Shown here piece by piece: positions 51,047 through 59,585 of a stretch of 64,000 bases of DNA. The stretch is from positions 19,978 to 83,977 of the forward strand of contig DATATB010000185.1 of the NCBI GenBank assembly GCA_036268995.1, in the 5' to 3' direction. Within the stretch, counting starts at the first letter, position 1. The number at the start of each line of letters is the position of its first letter. Made by a program: the position numbers and the translations under genes. The stretch is from DATATB01 sp036268995 (GTDB taxonomy: Bacteria > Planctomycetota > Planctomycetia > Pirellulales > PNKZ01). The notes below the pieces were generated by a model. The model worked only from the letters and a program-made list of their open reading frames with translations. It was not told where the DNA came from and did not search any database.

Positions 51047-52144
51047 TTAAAACTGACCGACGCCGTGGCCACTCACGCCCTGTGTAGGATTCTGTCCTGG
51101 TGCAGGATTGCCGGCTTGGCTGCCTGCTCTAGAAGGACGCAGGAACTCCGCGATTTCAGCATGTACGCGGGCGTTCTGGTGGATAACCAGGGTGTCGTCG
51201 ACGACGAAGATTTTTCCGCCGGCCTTGCCATCCTTTGTCTGCCAGCTACCCGGCTCAATGACCTGGGGAATGACTTCTGCGAGTTTTTTCGCTGCATCGA
51301 GCGATTCCTTCAGGACCTTCATCAACGTTCCATAGTCTCGGGCCTCGCCCGGCTTCAATGGCGCCGAGAGCACTGCAGTCGCAAACGAACGGTACTCCTG
51401 CAGCCCAGTTGGAAGACGATAAAGAACCACGGTCAAGTCGTCGTCGCCTGGCATCGTTTTGCCGGCATCCTGTTGTTGCAGCCTCCGCGACTCGCGGAGC
51501 GTCGTGAGCAGTTGCGCCACCTCGTCAAGCACATCGCGTGTCTGGGCAATCACCAGGGACTTCGTTGTCGGCTCATACTTGATTGCTCCCGCGCCGCCAA
51601 CTTCCGACCAGGTCGTTGGTGCGATTATGGAGGTAATTAAGACAATGACGTCGTTCGAGTCAGCGATGGCGGCAACGAATCTCGGTGAAACAAGATCGGC
51701 AATACCGAATACGCGCGCCTCGAGCACGGTGTACGCGTTTGAAACGCTAGTGATAACGACCACGTCGTCGCTGTAGAGCCACGTAAGCTCGTGCTTTCGA
51801 AGTATTAGATTGAGCACCGACTTCAAGGAGAGATCCTTGACGTGCAGGGTAACTGGTAGCTCTAGGTCGATTCCCGCTTCTTCCAGCGACTTCGTATCCA
51901 CGCGGAAGTTAAGCTTCGTTTGTTCTCGCAGGTCGCGGACAACTTCGGGGAGCGTCTTTTTGTCGTAATCGAGCGAAATCTTCGTGGCCATGGCGTCATA
52001 AAGCTTGCGAACTCGCTCGTCCATGATCACCGGTGTCACGGCATGCTCCGGCGACACGGTGCCTTTCGGTGGCTGCGGGTCGGCCGGGCCGCCGCCGATC
52101 TGCAGTACGGCTGCTAGCCCCGCGAGTACAATCGAGCTATACAT
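51047..52144 (-). CDS. Secreted protein with STN-like domain, paralogue of 49906-50991
   Basis: The 365-residue product (ATG 52144, GAGG about six bases upstream) begins MYSSIVLAGLAAVLQIGGG, a signal peptide. It shares order and motifs with the neighbouring protein: SLDYDKKTLPEVVRDLREQ, SLKSVLNLILRKHELTWLY, APTTWSEVGGAGAIKY, LVIAQTRDVLDEVAQLLTTL and EVIPQVIEPGSW. The tail is Gly/Gln-rich. The two genes are tandem duplicates, upstream and downstream of each other on the same strand. The region before 52144 contains no other gene on this strand. Confidence 0.75.
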   Translation of the reverse strand: MYSSIVLAGLAAVLQIGGGPADPQPPKGTVSPEHAVTPVIMDERVRKLYDAMATKISLDYDKKTLPEVVRDLREQTKLNFRVDTKSLEEAGIDLELPVTLHVKDLSLKSVLNLILRKHELTWLYSDDVVVITSVSNAYTVLEARVFGIADLVSPRFVAAIADSNDVIVLITSIIAPTTWSEVGGAGAIKYEPTTKSLVIAQTRDVLDEVAQLLTTLRESRRLQQQDAGKTMPGDDDLTVVLYRLPTGLQEYRSFATAVLSAPLKPGEARDYGTLMKVLKESLDAAKKLAEVIPQVIEPGSWQTKDGKAGGKIFVVDDTLVIHQNARVHAEIAEFLRPSRAGSQAGNPAPGQNPTQGVSGHGVGQF

Positions 52145-52275
52145 AGTGACCTCTGATGGCGAACGGATGGCTCCTGACTGCAAATTACATCGCCCCGACA
52201 GGCTCGGCAATGTTTTAACGAGTGGCACTCACGTCTTTCATGGATGGCGGGCAGTCCCGCCCGAACTTTTTGCCA

Positions 52276-52707
52276 ATGGCCGAAATCTTCCAAACTACCC
52301 GTCGCATTGAGTTCCGGGATACGGATGCGGCGGGGATTGCGCATTTTTCGAGCTTCTTTGTGGCGATGGAGCAGATCGAGCACGAGTTTTTGCGGAGCGT
52401 GGGATTGAGCGTGCTGGCCAGCGACGAGAGCGGGCCGGTGAGCTGGCCGCGCGTGGCGGCCAACTGCGACTTTTCCGGCGCGGCCCGGTTCGAAGACGTG
52501 CTCGATGCCCAGCTCACGATCGATTACCTGGGGCAAAAGAGCGTCACGTACCGCGTGCGCTTCACGCATCGCGGCCGGCCGGTGGCCGAGGGCACGATCA
52601 CGGCCGTCTGCTGCCGGTTGGACGGCGGACTCTGGCAGTCGATTCCCATTCCCGACGCCTTTCGCGGCAAATTGCAGCCGTTTGTGGCCGAGCCGGCGAC
52701 GGGCTGA
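52276..52707 (+). CDS. Acyl-CoA thioesterase (hot-dog fold)
   Basis: The 143-residue protein belongs to the 4HBT/YbgC-like group. EFRDTDAAGIAHFSSFFVAM supplies the catalytic Asp and substrate helix, and ANCDFSGAARFEDVLDAQ the second strand. It hydrolyses acyl or hydroxybenzoyl-CoA thioesters in the cytoplasm. ATG 52276 starts the family sequence; upstream in-frame residues are not conserved. The preceding gap holds a GCGGGCAGTCCCGCCC palindrome. Confidence 0.86.
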   Translation: MAEIFQTTRRIEFRDTDAAGIAHFSSFFVAMEQIEHEFLRSVGLSVLASDESGPVSWPRVAANCDFSGAARFEDVLDAQLTIDYLGQKSVTYRVRFTHRGRPVAEGTITAVCCRLDGGLWQSIPIPDAFRGKLQPFVAEPATG

Positions 52708-52713
52708 CGCGCG

Positions 52714-52830
52714 TTACCGTAGACGTCTCGCTCCGTCGAGACGAACCCCGCTGGCGGCCGGCAACTCGGCTGGACGCCGGGGACGTCGAGCGTTGCGGCC
52801 TTCATCCCGACGGAGCGGGATGGCTACGGT
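52714..52830. repeat. REP pair with two GTAG heads and different arms
   Basis: Left unit CCGTAGACGTCTCGCTCCGT with arm CGAGACG; right unit (minus strand) CCGTAGCCATCCCGCTCCGT with arm CGGGATG. Both share GTAG head and the loop CTCCGTC but have different stems that each pair internally. It occupies most of 52708-52933. Confidence 0.85.
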
Positions 52831-52933
52831 GACACGATTCAAATTCGCGGCGCCAGGCCGTACAATGGCCGGCGATCACCGGCAAGCTGGCGCTTGCCGC
52901 TCGCCACGTGTCGCCCGCCCTGCTTGTCCCCCC

Positions 52934-53863
52934 ATGAACTATCTCGAACAACTCACGCTGCGCCTGGCCGAGGGCGTGGGCCAATTGCCCGAGTCGCGCC
53001 GGCTGCGGCATGCCAACTTTCTGCGGCAAGCCCAGCGGGCGGATGGCGGCTTCGGCGGGCGGGAAGGCGCCAGCGACCTGTATTACACCGGCTTTGCCTT
53101 GCGCGGGCTGGCGATCTTGGGCGAACTGCACGGCGAACTGGCCGAGCGGGCCGCCGCGTTTCTCACAGCCCAGCTCTCGACGCGGGTGGCGATCGTGGAT
53201 TTTCTGTCGCTCGTGTACGGCGCGGCGTTGCTGGAGAAGCTGGCCGGCGTCGATGTGTTTGCCCAGGCACCGGCCGGATGGCGCGAGGCGGTGGCCGGCG
53301 AGCTGGAACGGTTTCGCCGGGCAGATGGCGGCTATGCACGCACAGAGGAAGGGGCGGCCAGCAGCACCTATTATTCGTTTCTGATGGCGCTCTGCCAGCA
53401 ACTGATCGGCCGGCAGCCGGCCGATGCGGCGCGGCTGGCCGACTTTGTGCGCTCGCGGCAGCGCAGCGACGGTGGGTTTGTGGAAATGGCGCCGATGCAG
53501 CGCAGCGGCACCAATCCCACGGCGGCGGCCGCCGGGTTGCTCAAACTGCTCGACGCGCTCAATGGCTCGGCGGATCGAATCGTCGATTTTCTGGCGGACA
53601 TGCAAACCGACGAAGGCGGCCTGAGGGCCAACACGCGGATCCCGATCGCTGACGTGCTGAGCACGTTCACCGGGCTGCTCACGCTCACGGATCTTGGCGG
53701 CTGCGACGAGATCGATGTCGACGCGGCCCGGCGGTATGTTTTGGAAATGGAATCCGCGGAAGGAGGCTTTCGCGGCGGCGTGTGGGACGAGGGCGTCGAC
53801 GTCGAGTACACCTTTTATGGCCTGGGCGTGTTGGCCCTGGCAGCCGGTCCGCGCAACGACTGA
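52934..53863 (+). CDS. Prenyltransferase beta-subunit-like QW-repeat protein
   Basis: The 309-residue protein resembles the beta subunit of protein geranylgeranyltransferase II and other alpha6/alpha6-barrel enzymes. Repeated FLRQAQRADGGFGGREGASD, FRRADGGYARTEEGAAS, RSRQRSDGGF and LADMQTDEGG motifs mark successive barrel units. It has no alpha subunit partner here and lacks evidence of a zinc Asp-x-Cys/His arrangement that I can confirm. Role unclear: bacterial family members are largely uncharacterised. An ABC exporter follows directly. Confidence 0.78.
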   Translation: MNYLEQLTLRLAEGVGQLPESRRLRHANFLRQAQRADGGFGGREGASDLYYTGFALRGLAILGELHGELAERAAAFLTAQLSTRVAIVDFLSLVYGAALLEKLAGVDVFAQAPAGWREAVAGELERFRRADGGYARTEEGAASSTYYSFLMALCQQLIGRQPADAARLADFVRSRQRSDGGFVEMAPMQRSGTNPTAAAAGLLKLLDALNGSADRIVDFLADMQTDEGGLRANTRIPIADVLSTFTGLLTLTDLGGCDEIDVDAARRYVLEMESAEGGFRGGVWDEGVDVEYTFYGLGVLALAAGPRND

Positions 53864-53881
53864 TTGATCAAGAGGGGTCCG

Positions 53882-54571
53882 ATGCCCGCGCTGGTGGTTG
53901 AAAATATTCGCAAGGAATATCCCGGCCGCGGGCGGCCGCTGGTGGTGCTCGACGGCTGTTCGCTGGCACTGGAGCGCGGCGAAAACCTGGCCATCGTGGG
54001 GCCCAGTGGGTCGGGCAAGAGCACGCTGCTGAACATCATCGGCACGCTCGATCGGCCCACGGCCGGCAGCGTCGCGCTCGATGGCCGCCAGCCGCTGGCG
54101 CTGGACGACGGCCAGTTGGCCTTGTTCCGCAATCGGCAAATCGGCTTCGTGTTTCAAGACCATCACCTGCTGCCGCAGTGCACGGTGCTGGAAAATGTGC
54201 TGATTCCCACGCTGGCCGCTGGGCCGGCACAGCCGGATGACATCGAGCGAGCGCACCGGCTGCTGGAGCGCGTGGGACTGGTCGATCGGTTGGATCACGT
54301 GCCGGCGGAACTCTCTGGCGGCGAGCGGCAGCGGGTGGCGCTGGCCCGAGCGCTGATTCGCCAGCCGCTGCTGGTGTTGGCCGACGAGCCGACGGGCAAT
54401 CTCGATCGCACGACGGCCGCCGGCGTGGCCGAGTTGCTCTTGGAATTACAGCGGCAGGAACAGACGATCCTGATCGTCGTCACGCACAGCGACGAGTTGG
54501 CCGGTCGATTGCAGCGGCAAATGGAACTGGACGGCGGCCGGCTGGTCGAGCGCGGGGCGATGCCCAAGTAG
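53882..54571 (+). CDS. ABC ATPase, LolD/MacB type
   Basis: The 229-residue ATPase has Walker A GPSGSGKST (40-48), signature LSGGERQ and Walker B LVLADEPTGNLD, followed by VVTHSDEL with the switch His. ATG 53882 has GAGG about six bases upstream. The permease at 54709-58071 is its likely partner. The stop TAG coincides with the GTAG of the following REP pair. It is a paralogue of lolD at 29867. Confidence 0.9.
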   Translation: MPALVVENIRKEYPGRGRPLVVLDGCSLALERGENLAIVGPSGSGKSTLLNIIGTLDRPTAGSVALDGRQPLALDDGQLALFRNRQIGFVFQDHHLLPQCTVLENVLIPTLAAGPAQPDDIERAHRLLERVGLVDRLDHVPAELSGGERQRVALARALIRQPLLVLADEPTGNLDRTTAAGVAELLLELQRQEQTILIVVTHSDELAGRLQRQMELDGGRLVERGAMPK

Positions 54572-54645
54572 CGGAATTCGTGAGAATTCCGAAGCGTAGA
54601 AGAACGCGGCAACGCAGGAACGGAATTCTCGCGTGCTGCCGCTAC
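54568..54645. repeat. REP pair GTAGCGGAATTC
   Basis: GTAGCGGAATTCGTGAGAAT followed by TCCG at the left; the right unit (minus strand) is GTAGCGGCAGCACGCGAGAA then TTCCG. GTAG heads face outward. It begins at the stop codon of the ABC ATPase gene. Confidence 0.85.
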
Positions 54646-54653
54646 GACGGGAA

Positions 54654-54679
54654 AACGGCTCATGAATGAGCCGGCTAAA
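54654..54679. repeat. TTTAGCCGGCTCATTCATGA unit
   Basis: Minus-strand copy of the palindrome at 12424: AACGGCTCATGAATGAGCCG followed by GCTAAA. Confidence 0.8.
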
Positions 54680-54708
54680 GGATTCGATTCAAGAGCACGG
54701 CGTGGCGT

Positions 54709-57700
54709 ATGTCAAAGTTGCGATTGATCCTGGCTGGCCTGTTTTTTCATCGCCGGGCGCACGCGGCGGCGGGTCTTGGCGTGATTGCCGGCACGGCGGT
54801 GCTGACCGGGGCGCTGCTGGTGGGCGACAGTGTCCACGGCAGTTTGCGGCACCTGGCACTCGATCGCTTGGGCTGGATCGACGAAGTGCTGGTTGTCGAT
54901 CGGTTTTTTCGCGAGCGCCTGGCCGACGAGGTCCAGGACGGCGGCCGTCCGGTGGTGCCGGCCATTGTTTTGCGAGGCACGGTGAACGCTGCGGCCGGCG
55001 GCACGGCTAATGGAGTCGGTCTGTACGGCATCGACGACCGCTTTTGGGAGCTTTGGCCGCAAGCCGCTGCGACGGCCCCGCTCAAGGCCGGCGACGTGCT
55101 GCTCAATCGGCCGCTGGCCGACGAATTGCACCTGGCCGTGGGCGACGAAGTCATCGTCCGCCTGCCGACGGCCAGCCAGGTGCCGCGTGAAAGCCTGTTG
55201 GGCCGCAAGAGCGAAACAGTTACCAGCCGGCGGCTGCGCGTCGGCGGCATCCTGCCGGCCGGCGGCGCCGGTTCGTTTTCGCTCAATCCGACCCAGCAGG
55301 CCGCGTTCAATGCCTTTCTGCGTTTGAACGAGGTGCAAGACATTCTCGACGAGCCGGACCATGCGAACGCGCTGTTCGTCGGCTGGGATGAAGGTGGCGC
55401 CGCTCCCACGCCGGCCGACCATGCGCGTTTGCAGGCCGCGCTGCACCCCAAGCTCTCGGACTACGGGCTGAGCGTTCGGGACACGAAACGCGATTACATC
55501 AATCTTTCGACCACGCGGATGGTGATCGACCCGCCGGCGGCGCGCGACGCGATGCAAGCACTTAAAGGCTATGGTCCCCAGCCGGCGCTGACCTATCTGG
55601 CCAACACGCTCGCGTGCGGCAAGAAGTCGATTCCGTATTCGACGGTCACGGCGATCGATTTTGGCAACCGGCCGCCGCTGGGGCCGATACGCGATGCCGA
55701 TGGCAAGCCGATCGGGCCGATCGCCGATGGCGAGATCGTGCTCAATCGTTGGGCGGCCGACAAGCTCGAAGCCAAGCCCGGCGACGAAATCCAGATGACG
55801 TTTTTCGATCCGGAAAGCACGCACGGCATTGCGCGCGAGCGGACGGTCAGCATGCGATTGAAGGCGATCGCAGCCATCGCAGGGCCTGCCGACGACCGGA
55901 ATCTGACGCCGGAACTCAAGGGCGTGACCGACAAGCTGTCGATGGCGGCTTGGAATCCGCCGTTTCCGTTCGACGATCGTCGCGTGGGCAACGACGATGA
56001 GGCCTATTGGAAAAAGTACGGCGCCACGCCCAAGGCGTTTGTCTCGCTGGCCGAGGGCCGCAAGCTCTGGGCCAGCCGCTTCGGCGATACCACGAGCATC
56101 CGCATTGCCCCCTCACCCGAGGCGGACGAAGTCACGATTCGAGAATTGTGGCGGCCCGACCCGGTGCAGATGGGATTTGAGTTTCGGCCGGTGAGGCGGC
56201 TCGCCTTGCAGGCTGCCAGCGGCACGACGCCGTTCAACGCGCTGTTTCTGGGGTTCAGCTTTTTCTTGATCGCTTCGGCCGTGATGCTGGTGGCCGTGCT
56301 GTTTCGCTTGGGCACCGAGCGCCGGGCAGACGAAATCGGCCTGCTGCTGGCCGTGGGCTTGGGTGCGAAGGCCGTTCGCCGCCTGCTACTGGCGGAAGGC
56401 TTTGGCCTGGCGGCGATCGCCGGCTTGCTGGGTGCGGCGGCCGGCATCGGCTACGCATGGCTGATGATCGAGGGCCTGCGCACGTGGTGGCTGCCGGCCA
56501 TCGGCACGCCGTTTCTCGAATTGCACGTGGGCTGGGTCAGCCTGCTCGTCGGTTATGGATTGGGTGTGCTCGTTTCGCTGGGGGCGATTGCCTGGAGCGT
56601 GGGGCGGATGCGGCACGTTTCAATCCGGGGGCTGCTCGGCGGACAAATTGACGAGGCCCGCGGACCACGCCGGGGCCGGCTGCGAGCCAGTCTGATCACG
56701 GCGATCGTGGCGCTGTGCCTGGCGGCTATCACGACGTGGTTTGGCTCCGGACTTTCTGGCATGCCCCAGGCCGGCGCGTTTTTCGGCGCGGGCGCTTTGG
56801 CGCTCGTCGCCAGCATGGCGGCCGTGTGGAACCGGTTGGCCAGCGGATCGACCGGGTCGATCGTCAGCAGCGGGCACCTGGCTTTGGCGCGTTGGGCACT
56901 CCGCAACGGCGCGCGCAATCCGGGCCGCAGCACGCTGACCATCGGCCTGGTGGCTGCGGCCAGTTTTCTGCTGGTGGCGATCAGCGCGTTTCATCTCGAT
57001 CCGCCGCGCGGCGACCGGCGCGACACGGGCACCGGCGGCTTTGCGCTGGTGGGGCAAAGCGATCAGCCGATTTTGCAAGATTTGAATACGCGCGCCGGCC
57101 GCGATGAGTTCGGGTTCCTGCCCGACGACGAGGCGCGGCTGGATGCCGCGAAAATCTTTGAATGCCGGCTGAATGCCGGTGACGATGCGAGTTGCTTGAA
57201 CCTTTATCAGCCGCGGCAGCCGCAAGTATTGGGCGTGGGCCGCGATTTTATCGATCGCGGCGGATGGATTCTAAATACACCGAACGGGGACAGCATTGAC
57301 AATCCATGGTGGATGCTCGACGTCAAGCCTGGCGAGCACGATGGCCGGCCGATCGTGCCAATTATATTGGACGCGGCCACGGCTGCTTATAGCCTGCATC
57401 TATCGGGCGTAGGGGCACGCTACTCGATCGATGATGCGCAAGGCCGGCCGGTGGAGTTGAAAGTAGTCGGGCTGCTCGAGAATAGTATGCTGCAAGGCAT
57501 GATCGTGATGCGCGAAGAGGACTTTGTCCACTTATATCCTGATGCGGCCGGCTATCGATTCTTTCTGATCGACACGCCGCCCGACAACCGGCGGCCGCTG
57601 GAAAGCGTGCTCGAGCGGGGCTTGAGCGATCAGGGGTTTGCGGTCCAGACTGCCGACGATCGCCTGGCCGGCTTGCTGGCGGTGCAAAACACGTACTTGC

Positions 57701-58071
57701 TCACGTTTCAGAGCCTGGGCGGGCTGGGGCTGCTGCTGGGCACCTGCGGGCTGGCTGCCGTGCAACTGCGCAATGTGCTCGAACGGCGCAAGGAGCTGGC
57801 CCTGTTGCGGGCGTGCGGTTTTCGCGGCCGGCTGTTGGCAGGCTTGGTGCTGGGCGAGAGCGCGGCCTTGCTGCTGATCGGACTGGCGGCTGGCGTGGTC
57901 ACGGCCTTGCTGGCGATTGCACCGCAGTTGGCGGCTGGCGGCGCGGCGATTGCCTGGGGCACGCTGGGCGCGATCCTGGCATTGGTGCTGGCGACCGGCT
58001 TGTTGACGAGCCTGTTTGCCGTGCGGGCAATGCTCATTGCTCCGCTGCTACCGGCGCTGCGCGGGGAGTGA
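54709..58071 (+). CDS. Very large ABC permease, FtsX/MacB-like, two-module
   Basis: The 1120-residue protein has an N-terminal helix (about 18-40), a 470-residue periplasmic region, three helices at about 515-620 (FLGFSFFLIASAVMLVAVLF and onward), two further helices (about 655-705), a second periplasmic region of some 300 residues and three C-terminal helices (about 1005-1110, with RKELALLRACGFRGR as coupling segment). This duplicated FtsX layout resembles lipoprotein-export or peptide-export permeases in planctomycetes. ERRADEIGLLLAVGLGAKAVRR is the first coupling segment. It pairs with the ATPase just upstream; the cargo is unknown. Confidence 0.87.
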   Translation: MSKLRLILAGLFFHRRAHAAAGLGVIAGTAVLTGALLVGDSVHGSLRHLALDRLGWIDEVLVVDRFFRERLADEVQDGGRPVVPAIVLRGTVNAAAGGTANGVGLYGIDDRFWELWPQAAATAPLKAGDVLLNRPLADELHLAVGDEVIVRLPTASQVPRESLLGRKSETVTSRRLRVGGILPAGGAGSFSLNPTQQAAFNAFLRLNEVQDILDEPDHANALFVGWDEGGAAPTPADHARLQAALHPKLSDYGLSVRDTKRDYINLSTTRMVIDPPAARDAMQALKGYGPQPALTYLANTLACGKKSIPYSTVTAIDFGNRPPLGPIRDADGKPIGPIADGEIVLNRWAADKLEAKPGDEIQMTFFDPESTHGIARERTVSMRLKAIAAIAGPADDRNLTPELKGVTDKLSMAAWNPPFPFDDRRVGNDDEAYWKKYGATPKAFVSLAEGRKLWASRFGDTTSIRIAPSPEADEVTIRELWRPDPVQMGFEFRPVRRLALQAASGTTPFNALFLGFSFFLIASAVMLVAVLFRLGTERRADEIGLLLAVGLGAKAVRRLLLAEGFGLAAIAGLLGAAAGIGYAWLMIEGLRTWWLPAIGTPFLELHVGWVSLLVGYGLGVLVSLGAIAWSVGRMRHVSIRGLLGGQIDEARGPRRGRLRASLITAIVALCLAAITTWFGSGLSGMPQAGAFFGAGALALVASMAAVWNRLASGSTGSIVSSGHLALARWALRNGARNPGRSTLTIGLVAAASFLLVAISAFHLDPPRGDRRDTGTGGFALVGQSDQPILQDLNTRAGRDEFGFLPDDEARLDAAKIFECRLNAGDDASCLNLYQPRQPQVLGVGRDFIDRGGWILNTPNGDSIDNPWWMLDVKPGEHDGRPIVPIILDAATAAYSLHLSGVGARYSIDDAQGRPVELKVVGLLENSMLQGMIVMREEDFVHLYPDAAGYRFFLIDTPPDNRRPLESVLERGLSDQGFAVQTADDRLAGLLAVQNTYLLTFQSLGGLGLLLGTCGLAAVQLRNVLERRKELALLRACGFRGRLLAGLVLGESAALLLIGLAAGVVTALLAIAPQLAAGGAAIAWGTLGAILALVLATGLLTSLFAVRAMLIAPLLPALRGE

Positions 58072-58083
58072 ACGTCGGAGAAC

Positions 58084-58266
58084 AAAAAAACCCACGGGGC
58101 GCAGCTCGTGGGCTTGGGGCGCAAAAAAGGAGCCCCGAGACTTGGGGGGCCAGGCGGATTGCCCACCCAAGTCTTTGGGGCATCCCTATGGCTCGTGAGA
58201 GCCGGTAGGCTTCGGGTCACTCTGGCCGAGACCAGCAATGCATAACAATGCTCCGCTAGTCAGGGC
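58084..58266 (-). ncRNA. Candidate structured RNA ending in a minus-strand terminator
   Basis: Minus-strand reading ends in CCCACG, a 10-base loop, CGTGGG and seven T: an intrinsic terminator with no minus-strand gene upstream of it. Before it lie stems GGGGC/GCCCC (58116-58136), a long stem GACTTGGG/CCCAAGTC with GGGC/GCCC inside, and GGCTC/GAGCC closing a tetraloop that reads GTGA (a GNRA loop) on the plus strand. GAGCCC/GGGCTC could close 58131-58266. Strand is therefore not certain. The remaining 58267-58655 stretch has no gene I can support. I do not recognise the family. Confidence 0.4.
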
Positions 58267-58655
58267 TCAAAAAACGCGCGGCCTGAAGTCACCGCGATCG
58301 AAAGCTGAATCAAAACCAGGTCACCTCGTGATCGAGCGTGCGTTTACCCACAGGCGGGGCCCACGCCTGTGAGTAACGCATCGCACGCCGGTCGGGCCTT
58401 TAGCAACCGGTATGCCATGACGCGCGACATGCTTTGAGCACGTATCGCAAGCCCAATCTGGCCAAGCAATTGGGTCTGAAAACAATTTTCAGCGGCTGCC
58501 TCACCGCCGCCCTGAATCGCTGGCAGATGCTCGAAAAGTCCGCACGCCTCGTCGCGCACTTGGGCAGACGTCCCCGAGACTGGCAACAGCGAGGCCCGAC
58601 GTTTGCTCGCAGGCCGTGGGCAAGATTGCAATCGAGGTCGCGTGAGAGCCGGGGC

Positions 58656-59585
58656 ATGGCAAAACAATTGACGCGAGTCCGCGGGAGTACGGCGCTGCCC
58701 GACTATGCCCCGCTGCTGGACGCCTATCATCGCGCGTATGCCGCGGAGCTTGCCGAGATTGTTGGCACGCTCTTATTGCAGCCGGGCGATCGAGTGCTCG
58801 ATCTGGCCTGTGGCGATGGTTTTTATGCCCGGCTGCTGAGCGATCTGGTGGGCGCAGCGGGGCTAGTCTGGGCGATCGATCTTTCGCCGGATTGGCTCGA
58901 GCATGCGAAGGCCAGCGATTGTCCCTCGCCCGCGACGCGCGGATATTGCCAGGCCGACGCGACCCAGTTGCCGTTTAGCGACGACAGTTTCGACCTAGTG
59001 TGGTGTGCCCAGAGTTTTTATAGCCTGCCGAGCCCCAGCGCGGCGGTACGCGAGATGGTTCGGGTCGCGCGGCCGGGCGGCGTGGTGGGGGTGCTCGAAA
59101 ACGACACCCTGCACCAATTCCTGCTTCCCTGGCCCGTGGATCTGGAGCTTGAAGTCCGGGTTGCCGAGCTGCGGGCTTTTGCCGGCGAGACATCGCGGCC
59201 GGGCAAATACTACGTCGGCCGGCGGCTATCGGGCGCGCTACTGGCCGAGGGCTTGGAGCACGTCGGCGAAAAGGCCTGGGCCACGACGCGCCAGGCGCCG
59301 TGGTCCGAAGCCGATCGGACTTTCTTGGGCGAGTATCTCGACAATCTGCGCCGCCGGGTTCTGCCGGTGCTCGATGACGCGGCACTAGCCCGTTTGGATG
59401 CCTGGCTCGGCGACGACGATGGGCACTGGTTGATCGAGCGGCCGGACTTTACGACCGTGTGGTTGGATCGGCTGTGTTGGGGCATCAAGCCCGGCGTGCT
59501 GATGGACGCAAAAAAGACGGTGCCCCGCGCCGAAGGGGCGCGGGGCACCGTGAAACCATCGGATCAGCAATCCAGTTCGAACTAG
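58656..59585 (+). CDS. SAM-dependent methyltransferase (UbiE-like)
   Basis: The 309-residue protein has the class I methyltransferase pattern: VLDLACGDGFYARLLSD (motif I), QADATQLPFSDDSFDLVWCA and VRVARPGGVVGVLEND. Substrate unknown; UbiE-type enzymes act on quinones and other small lipids. I start at ATG 58656, where family sequence begins; the frame is open from 58434 but not conserved-looking. The C-terminal 25 residues are encoded by a hairpin that also terminates the convergent porin gene, so this tail is probably not functional protein. Stop overlaps the porin stop by 4 bp. Confidence 0.82.
   Translation: MAKQLTRVRGSTALPDYAPLLDAYHRAYAAELAEIVGTLLLQPGDRVLDLACGDGFYARLLSDLVGAAGLVWAIDLSPDWLEHAKASDCPSPATRGYCQADATQLPFSDDSFDLVWCAQSFYSLPSPSAAVREMVRVARPGGVVGVLENDTLHQFLLPWPVDLELEVRVAELRAFAGETSRPGKYYVGRRLSGALLAEGLEHVGEKAWATTRQAPWSEADRTFLGEYLDNLRRRVLPVLDDAALARLDAWLGDDDGHWLIERPDFTTVWLDRLCWGIKPGVLMDAKKTVPRAEGARGTVKPSDQQSSSN
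59509..59550 (-). terminator. Terminator of the porin gene, within a coding tail
   Basis: ACGGTGCCCCGCGCC pairs with GGCGCGGGGCACCGT (15 bp) and is followed by six T on the minus strand. It sits 32 bp after the porin stop and inside the 3' end of the methyltransferase gene. Confidence 0.88.
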
